Positions 1-5,796 of a DNA stretch of 6,549 nucleotides are shown here, in pieces. The notes under the pieces were generated by a model. That model did not search any database and was not told where the DNA came from. It was given only the letters and a program-made list of their open reading frames with translations. The DNA is from Candidatus Caenarcanum sp. (GTDB taxonomy: Bacteria > Cyanobacteriota > Vampirovibrionia > Gastranaerophilales > UBA9971). Positions within the stretch are counted from its first letter, which is position 1; each line of letters starts with the position of its first letter. Location: positions 1 to 6,549 of the forward strand of contig DYOT01000071.1 in the NCBI GenBank assembly GCA_020720345.1, read 5' to 3'. The translations under genes and the position numbers were made by a program.

Positions 1-79
1 ATAAGTTCACATTCTATAGACATAAAAATAATTATTAATTAAAATAAAGTCTTATGTAATAAATATAAGACTTTATTTT
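1..79. other. Leader region before the ftsB-like gene, possibly the tail of an upstream gene
   Basis: This is very AT-rich sequence with no complete gene. One plus-strand frame is open from position 3 and ends in TAA at 36-38, reading KFTFYRHKNNY at its end. It could be the C-terminus of a gene lying mostly outside the window, but twelve codons are too few to identify or confirm it. The large hairpin at 40-80 begins two bases after that stop, which is where a terminator for an upstream gene would sit. I see no SD-like purine block before the ATG at 80. Confidence 0.4.
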
Positions 80-80
80 A
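40..80 (+). terminator. Long near-perfect hairpin abutting the ftsB start codon (terminator or translational control)
   Basis: Bases 40-55 (TAAAATAAAGTCTTAT) are perfectly complementary to 65-80. A G-T pair (56/64) and a T-A pair (57/63) extend the stem inward, leaving a five-base loop at 58-62. The stem is about 18 pairs but contains only two G-C pairs. The 5' arm is A-rich and the 3' arm T-rich (GACTTTATTTT), as in a Rho-independent terminator that could work in both directions. It follows the stop of an open frame at 36-38, so a terminator for an upstream gene is the simplest reading. Its last paired base is the A of the ATG at 80, so it could also affect ftsB initiation. The structure is seen directly; the function is inferred. 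Confidence 0.55.
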
Positions 81-406
81 TGCCTGAAAAAAGAAAATCT
101 CTTGACAAGAAACACGTAAGAAGAATTTACAAAGAGCGAATCTACTATGTTTTGCTTTTTGCTGTGATGTGCGTGTGCCTTTTTCAGCTTGTGTTTGGAA
201 CAGGCGTAAATATAACAAGGTTAATAGCTCTAGACAGGCAAATTCATCAGCTTAAAGCTTTGAACAAGGGAGCTTCCCAAAAGAATTACCAGCTAAAAGA
301 AGAACTTAAAACCTACTCTTCTTATAGCGGTATAGAAGAATTGGCAAGAAACAACCTGAAAATGGTAGGAAAAAACGAAGTCCTGGTTTTAATAAGAAAA
401 CCCTAA
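80..406 (+). CDS. FtsB/DivIC-family septum formation initiator protein
   Basis: This is a 108-residue bitopic membrane protein of the FtsB/DivIC (septum formation initiator) family. Known members join FtsL and FtsQ/DivIB in the divisome and help activate septal peptidoglycan synthesis; that role is assumed here from the family. The sequence shows a strongly basic N-terminal tail (residues 1-20), one hydrophobic segment at about 21-40, then a charged heptad-like stretch at about 45-80 that should form a coiled coil. The family's C-terminal motif at 83-104 has the IEELAR core followed by a VGKNE turn. The length is normal for the family. ATG at 80 is chosen because it gives the expected cytoplasmic tail before the membrane segment and no other ATG precedes that segment. 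No SD site is visible, and the start lies at the foot of the hairpin at 40-80. In many bacteria this gene follows eno, but the upstream neighbour is outside the window. The gene is intact. Confidence 0.9.
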   Translation: MPEKRKSLDKKHVRRIYKERIYYVLLFAVMCVCLFQLVFGTGVNITRLIALDRQIHQLKALNKGASQKNYQLKEELKTYSSYSGIEELARNNLKMVGKNEVLVLIRKP

Positions 407-410
407 GATA

Positions 411-428
411 TCCTGCTTCGCAAATAAA
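411..428 (+). repeat. Direct repeat, copy 1 (18 bases)
   Basis: This is the left copy of TCCTGCTTCGCAAATAAA. It lies just after the ftsB stop codon (404-406) and marks the left edge of the GC-rich element. Confidence 0.8.
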
Positions 429-477
429 TGAGTTAGCCTGTACGCCGCTGCCTTTGCATCGCCGTTTCGGTTTTAAC

Positions 478-495
478 TCCTGCTTCGCAAATAAA
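478..495 (+). repeat. Direct repeat, copy 2 (18 bases)
   Basis: This is the right copy, identical to copy 1 over all 18 bases. Its A-rich end merges with the T-tract (on the minus strand) of the terminator at 491-517, so repeat and terminator share a few bases. Confidence 0.8.
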
Positions 496-517
496 AAATC
501 TGCCCTTTGAGCAGATT
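491..517 (-). terminator. Rho-independent-type terminator, minus strand
   Basis: Read on the minus strand, AATCTGC (517-511) and GCAGATT (503-497) form a perfect seven-pair stem around a seven-base loop. The 3' arm runs straight into a T-tract (TTTTTTAT, 498-491). On the plus strand no T-run follows the stem, only AAGAAGAAA, so it acts leftward. It starts 27 bases after the stop of the small minus-strand ORF at 545-700, where that gene's terminator should be. It is independent support for transcription in that direction. Confidence 0.7.
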
Positions 518-544
518 AAGAAGAAAACACAATTTTCCCAAATC

Positions 545-700
545 TTATTTAACCGCTATAAGACGCGGTATGACTCCTAACTGTCCCTGTATCATCTTTG
601 CTTTGGCGACTGCCAGTGATCTTCTTTTTTTAGCGCCTCTCAGCAAAAATAAAACTGATTCTGAAATATTTGTCATCGGGGTTTTTCTGCTGTATTCCAT
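545..700 (-). CDS. Small basic protein of unknown function (51 aa)
   Basis: I do not recognise this protein. The minus strand reads from ATG at 700-698 to TAA at 547-545, giving 51 residues. Upstream, GGGAG (minus strand, 716-712) is a good SD match, 11 bases before the ATG, and an in-frame TAA lies six bases before the start. Downstream, a perfect stem-loop with a T-tract (491-517) follows within 30 bases. Start, SD and terminator together make it a credible gene. The product is strongly basic: eleven K/R against two E and no D, with a KKRR cluster at residues 24-27 after a short hydrophobic run (VLFLL, 16-20). This suggests a nucleic-acid- or membrane-associated peptide, but that is speculation. 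A second in-frame ATG at 676-674 would give 43 residues but has no SD. The gene lies antisense to any readthrough from ftsB. It could still be a chance ORF. Confidence 0.5.
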   Translation of the reverse strand: MEYSRKTPMTNISESVLFLLRGAKKRRSLAVAKAKMIQGQLGVIPRLIAVK

Positions 701-758
701 ATATTACTGCACTCCCTAATCTTATTACTTCTTCCAAACTTGTTTTTGTACTTACATA

Positions 759-784
759 GACTTAATCGGACTGATTAGGTTTTT
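759..784 (+). terminator. Probable rightward terminator hairpin between ftsB and treZ
   Basis: CTTAATC (761-767) pairs with GATTAGG (773-779) around the loop GGACT, with one T-G pair in the stem. A760-T780 and G759-T781 can extend it. A T-run (780-784) follows, then more T-rich sequence. This fits a weak Rho-independent terminator on the plus strand that would shield treZ from transcription arriving from ftsB. It lies about 350 bases after the ftsB stop, which is far for that gene's own terminator, so its role is uncertain. Confidence 0.45.
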
Positions 785-878
785 ACTTTAGGTTTTTAAT
801 TATATATTGTTAAAAATTGAAACATTAGTTTACATTTTTATAACTGGTTGTGGAATTATGTGTTTTTTCCTTAATTAA

Positions 879-884
879 TATAAT
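879..884 (+). promoter_or_regulatory. Candidate -10 box of the treZ-treY promoter
   Basis: TATAAT at 879-884 matches the sigma-70-type -10 consensus exactly and would start transcription near 890, leaving a leader of about 25 bases before the treZ ATG at 916. The hexamer at a 17-base spacing (856-861, TTATGT) is a poor -35 match. In DNA this AT-rich, chance matches to TATAAT are common, so position is the main support. Confidence 0.4.
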
Positions 885-915
885 TTATTTTGTTGAGTAG
901 CAATAAGTAAAAAAC

Positions 916-2619
916 ATGGATTTCGGAACAAAAATTTTACCAGATAAGCGTATAGAATTTAATTTTTGGGCGCCTGATTCAAAAACAGCCCAGCTGTGCA
1001 TAAAAAACCATGACATGCTTCCTATGGATTCCAAGAAAGACGGCTGGTTCCAAGTAGTTACAGATTTGGCTAAATCCGCCTCAGCATATATGTTCCGAAT
1101 TGACAACGGAATGATGGTTCCTGATCCTGCTTCAAGATGCCAGATCAAAGATGTGCATGACGAAAGTTTAATAATAGACCCTGATGAATTTGACTGGGAA
1201 AATGATTTTAAATGGAAAGGTCGTCCATGGATTGAAACTGTAATTTATGAAATTCATACCGGCACTTTCTCTAATGATGGTACTTTTCGAGCAATAGAGG
1301 AAAAACTCGACTATTTTATTTCTCTTGGCATAACAGCTATAGAACTTATGCCCGTGGCGGATTTTCCGGGGAAGAGAAACTGGGGTTATGACGGAGTTTT
1401 GCTTTTTGCGCCTGATAAAACTTATGGCACGCCAAATGATCTGAAAAATCTTGTAAAAACAGCCCATAAAAAAGGATTGATGGTCTTTCTGGATGTTGTA
1501 TACAACCATTTTGGTCCTGAGGGAAATTATCTGCATGTTTATGCAAAGTCTAAATTCTTTAATCCAGAGCATAAAATCCCGTGGGGAGATGCCATAAATT
1601 TTAAAAATAGAAATGTCAGGAACTTTTATATTCAAAATGCACTTTACTGGCTTGAAGAATATCACTTTGACGGGTTAAGATTTGATGCCGTTCATACTAT
1701 AAAAGATGTCTCAAATATGCATATATTAAAAGAAATTTCCAGAAAAATTAAAGGGGAAATTAAAAATAGAAATGTGCATTTGATACTTGAAAATGATGTA
1801 AACCAAAAAACTTATCTCAAGCAGAACAGTAAAAAAGAGCCGGAATATTTTACAGCGCAATGGAATGACGATTTTCACCATGCTGCGCATGTTCTTTTAA
1901 CAGGTGAAAGTTCCGGTTATTACGAAAAATATACCGATAAGCCCGTTCATCATCTTGCTAAAACTCTGGCTCAAGGATTTACAAAAAATCTTTCTTCTAC
2001 AAGTTTTATAAATTTTTTGCAAAATCATGATCAGGCGGGAAACAGATTTATGGGGGAAAGAATAACCAAACTTACCCATCAGGAAGCCCTTAAAGCTGTA
2101 ATAAGCTTGTATCTTCTTTCTCCGTCAGTCCCCTTATTGTTTATGGGCGAAGAATTCGGATGTGAGCAGCCATTTTATTTCTTTTGCGATTTAGAAGAAA
2201 AGCTTTCAAAATCAGTAAAAGAAGGTCGGCTAAAGGAATTTTCTCATTTTTTACCACCTACCCTTGACACCCCAAACTTATTTCATTCCAAAATTCCTGA
2301 CGTAACTTCAGAAAAAGTTTTTATTGACTCCAAGCTTAACTGGGACTGTATAAAAAATTTAAAAAACAATAAAATTCTGAATTTTTACAAAAAAATGCTT
2401 GAAATTAGAAAAAAACACATAATTCCTTTAATCCCCGAAATTGAGCATTCAAAAACAAAATATAAAATTATAAATGACAACGCTTTTTGGGTTAAGTGGA
2501 AAATTAAAAATGGAGAATATTTATGGCTTACTGCCAACCTTGCAAACCGGAAGGTTAACTGGTTTTTAATACCTGATACAACTCAAAAAGCAGAAATATT
2601 ATGGAAAAAAATACTCTAA
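916..2619 (+). CDS. treZ: Malto-oligosyltrehalose trehalohydrolase (TreZ)
   Basis: This is a cytoplasmic GH13-family hydrolase (EC 3.2.1.141) that releases free trehalose from the maltooligosyl-trehalose made by TreY. The 567 residues are a normal length. An N-terminal CBM48-like beta domain (about 1-95, starting FGTKILPDKRIEFNFWAP) is followed by the catalytic barrel from about 105. Conserved region I is DVVYNH (193-198). The nucleophile is predicted at D257 in GLRFDAVH, the acid/base at E292 in LENDVN and the third acidic residue at D372 in NHDQAGNR. The TreZ-typical FMGEEFG (409-415) and the nearby PFYFF and KEGRLKEF segments separate it from other GH13 enzymes such as branching enzyme. 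A small C-terminal beta domain ends the protein. ATG at 916 fits because FG near the N-terminus is where family members start. The SD is weak or absent. The gene overlaps treY by 19 bases, so the two are probably translated together. Confidence 0.95.
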   Translation: MDFGTKILPDKRIEFNFWAPDSKTAQLCIKNHDMLPMDSKKDGWFQVVTDLAKSASAYMFRIDNGMMVPDPASRCQIKDVHDESLIIDPDEFDWENDFKWKGRPWIETVIYEIHTGTFSNDGTFRAIEEKLDYFISLGITAIELMPVADFPGKRNWGYDGVLLFAPDKTYGTPNDLKNLVKTAHKKGLMVFLDVVYNHFGPEGNYLHVYAKSKFFNPEHKIPWGDAINFKNRNVRNFYIQNALYWLEEYHFDGLRFDAVHTIKDVSNMHILKEISRKIKGEIKNRNVHLILENDVNQKTYLKQNSKKEPEYFTAQWNDDFHHAAHVLLTGESSGYYEKYTDKPVHHLAKTLAQGFTKNLSSTSFINFLQNHDQAGNRFMGERITKLTHQEALKAVISLYLLSPSVPLLFMGEEFGCEQPFYFFCDLEEKLSKSVKEGRLKEFSHFLPPTLDTPNLFHSKIPDVTSEKVFIDSKLNWDCIKNLKNNKILNFYKKMLEIRKKHIIPLIPEIEHSKTKYKIINDNAFWVKWKIKNGEYLWLTANLANRKVNWFLIPDTTQKAEILWKKIL

Positions 2620-5519
2620 AAGAAGAATATAAAGACAAAATACCTGTTTCAACTTACAGATTGCAATTTAACAGGTTTTTTACTTTTAGGGATGCTGAAA
2701 AAATAGTTCCTTACCTCAAGGAAATTGGCATTTCTCACATTTATTCTTCTCCTTTGCTATGGGCAAAAACAGGGAGCCTCCATGGGTATGACATAATCGA
2801 TCACAGCAGTATAAATCCTGAAATCGGCTCTGAAAATGATTTTGACAAATTCGTCAACACGGTTGCAAAAAACAAAATGGGAATAATTCTTGATATAGTT
2901 CCCAATCATATGGGGCTTGGGAGTGAAAATAAATGGTGGATGGACGTTCTGGAAAATGGTCAGGCTTCTGAATACGCTGATTTTTTTGATATTGATTGGA
3001 ATCCTCTAAAAAAAGAACTGTCAGGTAAAGTTTTAATGCCTGTTTTAGGTGATCACTACGGAAATATTCTTATTAACGGCGGGTTTGATTTTTGTTTTGA
3101 CAGTAAACTAGGTCGGTTTAAGCTGATTTATGCGGATCAGGTATTTCCAATAAATCCTTCTTCCTATCCTTTGATTCTTGAACATAATATTGATAAACTT
3201 GAATTTTATGTCGGTATCAATAATAAGGATTTTCTTGAATATCAGAGCATAATAACGGCATTTAAAAACCTGCCTAAAATAGATGAAAGAAATGCGGAAA
3301 AAATAAAAGAAAGAAACAGGGAAAAAGAAATCGCTTATAATAGGCTTTTAGAGGTTTTTTATAAGAATAAAATTATTGCAAGTTTTATAAAAGAGAATCT
3401 CTTAGAGCATAAATGCAGTCCTGATAATCCTCATGCTTGTAAAAAAGTCCATAATATGCTAGAAGCGCAACCATACAGACTTGCATACTGGAGAGTCTCA
3501 TCAGATATAATCAATTACAGAAGATTTTTTGATGTAAATGCTCTAATCGGATTAAAAACAGAAAACAATACGGTTTTTAACATTACCCACTCTAAAATTT
3601 TTGATTTAATAAGCAGGAAAAAAATTCAGGGATTGAGAGTAGACCATCCTGACGGACTTTTAGACCCGGTAAATTACTTTAAAAAACTTCAGTTTGAAAT
3701 TGCACAAAGGCTCGGGGAAAACTTTTATGATTCAAAAGAAAAATTTCTATCCTCAGAGGATTTGCCTTTTTATGTTATTGCAGAAAAAATACTTGCCCCG
3801 TTTGAAAAACTTTCACCTGAATGGGCAATATACGGTACTGTTGGCTATGAATTCCTGAATGATCTTACGCATCTTTTTTTAGAAAATAAAAACGCAGGAA
3901 AATTTTCCAGAATTTATCATAAATTCATAAATAATAAGATTGATTTTAATGAATTAATTATTAAATGTAAAAAACTTATTATGAAAACTGCTTTAACCAG
4001 TGAATTAAGCACTCTTGTCAACAGCTTAAGCAGTATTTCCCAAAAATACTATGCTTCCAGAGATTATACACTTAACAGCCTTAGAGACGGGCTTACAGAG
4101 GTAATAGCATGCTTTCCTGTTTACAGGACATACATATCTGCCGGAAGTAAAAGCGGAAAAAACCTTGATTATATAAAATGGGCTGTGGGAATGGCTAGAA
4201 AACGCAGTATGTCAACAGATCCATCTCTTTATGATTTTATAGAAAGAGTTTTGCTTTGTGAATTTGAACCTGACAGACAATCAGAAATTTATAGGGAAAT
4301 TTTGAATTTTGCAATGAAATTTCAACAGTATACAGCGCCATTAATGGCAAAAGGCTTTGAAGATACTGGTTTTTATAATTATAACAGGCTTATTGCCCTT
4401 AATGAAGTTGGCGGAAATCCTGTTAATTTTGGCATTTTAGTTAATGATTTTCATAATCATAATATATCAAGGTTAAATAACACTCCTTATGGGCTTATTA
4501 CAAGCTCTACACACGATACCAAGTGTTCCGAAGATGTTAAAGCAAGACTCTGTGTGCTTTCAGAAATATCTGAGCTGTGGCAGAAAAAGATTAACAAATG
4601 GAGCAGGGTTAATAAATCGAGAAAAACCAGAGTTGATAATGATTTTATTCCAGACAGGAACGATGAATATCTATTTTATCAGGCATTACTTGGAATTTGG
4701 CCGGATATAAAACCCGACAATGAAGAAGTGAAAAAAATTTCCCGAAGGCTTGAAAATTACATGATTAAAGCTATTCGTGAAGCCAAAACACATACGAGCT
4801 GGATAAATGTTAATATTCAATATGAAAATGCCCTGACTGATTTTATAAAAAGAGTTATAAATTCCCCGGAAAACCACCTTTTTTGGAAAGAATTCCTGCC
4901 TTTTCAAAAAGAGATTGCGCTGAAAGGATATCTTAATTCTATTTCCCAGAAAACTCTTAAGCTTACCAGTCCCGGTATCCCTGATATTTATCAGGGACAA
5001 GAAGTGTGGAAATACAACCTTGTGGATCCTGATAACAGGGTTTCAGTAGATTTTAATAAATCACAGGAAGTGTTTAACGAAATAAAGCCTCTTCTAAAGC
5101 AGGGGATTTCTGATATTTCAGTTTTTTTGCCTCTTGAATCGGGAAAAATAAAATGTTTTTTAACATCCACCCTGTTAAATTTCAGGCAAAATAATTTTAA
5201 CCTGTTTAAAAAGGGGAATTATATTCCAATCGCAGTAGAAGGAGTTAAATCAGATAATATTGTTGCCTTTATAAGGAATTTTGAAAATAAATCAGCAGTT
5301 ATTATTGTTCCAAGGCTTGTTTATCACATGATTTCATTAAAAAATCCTTTTCCCCTGGGAGAAGATATCTGGAAAGATACAAGAATCATTTTACCTGAAA
5401 AATTTAACGAACTTTCATGGCAGGATATATTTACCAGAAAAATTTTTACAGCTTCAGAAACACAAAACATAGGGAATATACTTGGCAATTTCCCTGTTAG
5501 TGTTCTTTTTTCGTTATAA
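2601..5519 (+). CDS. treY: Malto-oligosyltrehalose synthase (TreY)
   Basis: This is a cytoplasmic GH13-family transglycosidase (EC 5.4.99.15) that converts the reducing-end alpha-1,4 bond of maltodextrins to an alpha,alpha-1,1 bond, giving the TreZ substrate. Near the N-terminus are STYRLQFN (17-24), YSSPLLWAKTGSLHGYD (48-64) and DIVPNHM (98-104). The predicted nucleophile is D348 in GLRVDHPDG, the acid/base E395 in VIAEKIL, and the third acidic residue D639 in SSTHDTKCSEDVKAR. PGIPDIYQGQE (791-801) and VDPDNRVSVDF (808-818) are hallmark C-terminal motifs. At 972 residues it belongs with the long TreY forms; archaeal ones are near 720. A charged, probably helical stretch at about 225-260 sits between barrel elements. 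In THDTK the usual following R is C642, a minor change. ATG at 2601 lies inside treZ and leaves 16 residues before the first motif; no other ATG occurs before M93. No clear SD is present, which suits coupling to treZ. Confidence 0.95.
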   Translation: MEKNTLKEEYKDKIPVSTYRLQFNRFFTFRDAEKIVPYLKEIGISHIYSSPLLWAKTGSLHGYDIIDHSSINPEIGSENDFDKFVNTVAKNKMGIILDIVPNHMGLGSENKWWMDVLENGQASEYADFFDIDWNPLKKELSGKVLMPVLGDHYGNILINGGFDFCFDSKLGRFKLIYADQVFPINPSSYPLILEHNIDKLEFYVGINNKDFLEYQSIITAFKNLPKIDERNAEKIKERNREKEIAYNRLLEVFYKNKIIASFIKENLLEHKCSPDNPHACKKVHNMLEAQPYRLAYWRVSSDIINYRRFFDVNALIGLKTENNTVFNITHSKIFDLISRKKIQGLRVDHPDGLLDPVNYFKKLQFEIAQRLGENFYDSKEKFLSSEDLPFYVIAEKILAPFEKLSPEWAIYGTVGYEFLNDLTHLFLENKNAGKFSRIYHKFINNKIDFNELIIKCKKLIMKTALTSELSTLVNSLSSISQKYYASRDYTLNSLRDGLTEVIACFPVYRTYISAGSKSGKNLDYIKWAVGMARKRSMSTDPSLYDFIERVLLCEFEPDRQSEIYREILNFAMKFQQYTAPLMAKGFEDTGFYNYNRLIALNEVGGNPVNFGILVNDFHNHNISRLNNTPYGLITSSTHDTKCSEDVKARLCVLSEISELWQKKINKWSRVNKSRKTRVDNDFIPDRNDEYLFYQALLGIWPDIKPDNEEVKKISRRLENYMIKAIREAKTHTSWINVNIQYENALTDFIKRVINSPENHLFWKEFLPFQKEIALKGYLNSISQKTLKLTSPGIPDIYQGQEVWKYNLVDPDNRVSVDFNKSQEVFNEIKPLLKQGISDISVFLPLESGKIKCFLTSTLLNFRQNNFNLFKKGNYIPIAVEGVKSDNIVAFIRNFENKSAVIIVPRLVYHMISLKNPFPLGEDIWKDTRIILPEKFNELSWQDIFTRKIFTASETQNIGNILGNFPVSVLFSL

Positions 5520-5531
5520 ATATTAAAATTA

Positions 5532-5708
5532 TTACAAAATTATATCTACGGGTTTTTCCCTGGCAATATTTGTCTTTGCAAAACTGTTAAATCCATTATG
5601 CAGATTGCTGTTAATATTTTGCTGAATTTCGCTATGAAACTGATAAACTTTACTTTCCTTGGAATCATAACTCCACATTAACTCATCCAGTAATTTCTTT
5701 GAAAGCAT
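5532..5708 (-). CDS. Small hypothetical protein (58 aa), convergent with treY
   Basis: I do not recognise this protein. It reads on the minus strand from ATG at 5708-5706 to TAA at 5534-5532. GAGG (5720-5717) lies eight bases before the ATG, the best SD site in the window, and is the reason for choosing this start. The frame is open further upstream to an ATG at 5816, but that extension overlaps the adenylyltransferase gene and would encode an F/Y-rich run from AT-rich non-coding DNA, so I reject it. The product is hydrophilic: helical-looking at residues 1-35 (LSKKLLDEL, then SKVYQFHSEIQQ), asparagine-rich at 31-41, and ending AREKPVDIIL. It has no signal peptide, membrane segment or cysteine. 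It lies 88 bases downstream of the adenylyltransferase on the same strand and could share its transcript. Its stop is 12 bases from the treY stop, with no clear terminator between them. Confidence 0.55.
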   Translation of the reverse strand: MLSKKLLDELMWSYDSKESKVYQFHSEIQQNINSNLHNGFNSFAKTNIAREKPVDIIL

Positions 5709-5716
5709 AAATTTTT

Positions 5717-5720
5717 CCTC
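5717..5720 (-). promoter_or_regulatory. Shine-Dalgarno site of the 58-aa ORF
   Basis: GAGG on the minus strand, within GCGAGGAAAAATTT, is eight bases before the ATG. It fixes the start of the small ORF at 5708 rather than at the upstream in-frame ATG at 5816. Confidence 0.6.
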
Positions 5721-5753
5721 GCAACTTACATTTCTATATAAATAAAAACAAAT

Positions 5754-5788
5754 GAAAAATAAAAATTGATACCGGAAAAATAAAAATT
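5754..5788. repeat. A-rich 14-base direct repeat upstream of the 58-aa ORF
   Basis: GAAAAATAAAAATT occurs at 5754-5767 and 5775-5788, exactly 21 bases apart, in the 88-base gap between the adenylyltransferase stop and the 58-aa start. A partial third copy (AAATAAAAA) is at 5740-5748. The 21-base spacing, two helical turns, would place the copies on one face of the DNA. Low-complexity A-rich sequence can produce such repeats by chance. Confidence 0.4.
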
Positions 5789-5796
5789 TACATTTA

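Larger units (their letters stand above)
411..495. repeat. GC-rich intergenic element bounded by 18-base direct repeats
   Basis: The 18-mer TCCTGCTTCGCAAATAAA occurs at 411-428 and again, perfectly, at 478-495, a period of 67 bases. The 49 bases between the copies hold 26 G/C, well above the surrounding DNA. Inside, GAGTTA at 430-435 and TAACTC at 474-479 form a six-base inverted pair around the GC-rich core. The first copy starts five bases after the ftsB stop, and the second touches the stem of the leftward terminator. One full unit plus the start of a second looks like part of a tandem array or a dispersed non-coding repeat family. I see no reading frame in it that would explain the composition. 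Whether it recurs elsewhere in the genome cannot be judged from this window. Confidence 0.65.
701..915. other. Intergenic region between the small minus-strand gene and treZ
   Basis: These 215 bases lie between two divergent genes and should hold both promoters. Visible are the SD of the minus-strand ORF (712-716), a rightward hairpin with T-run (759-784), a very AT-rich stretch with no G/C-containing structure (785-845), and a consensus -10 box for treZ (879-884). I could not find a convincing minus-strand promoter for the 51-codon ORF: AT-rich hexamers are abundant but none is paired with a good -35. Confidence 0.5.

Noticed and set aside
507..719. Plus-strand 70-codon ORF starting with TTG in the ftsB-treZ gap
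   Set aside because: It starts inside the loop of the terminator stem-loop (497-517), has no SD, and lies antisense to the better-supported 51-codon minus-strand ORF.
793..816. Inverted repeat TTTTTAA / TTAAAAA in the treZ upstream region
   Set aside because: It is composed only of A and T in a very AT-rich stretch, so it is expected by chance and would be unstable as a hairpin.
885..1148. Minus-strand ORF of 87 codons over the treZ start
   Set aside because: It is antisense to the conserved N-terminal domain of treZ and has no recognisable protein features.
1168..1665. Minus-strand ORF of 165 codons inside treZ
   Set aside because: It is antisense to the conserved TreZ barrel; its length follows from the codon pattern of the sense gene, and it has no SD or family motifs.
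4686..5000. Minus-strand ORF of 104 codons inside treY
   Set aside because: It is antisense to the conserved TreY C-terminal motifs and shows no independent coding evidence.
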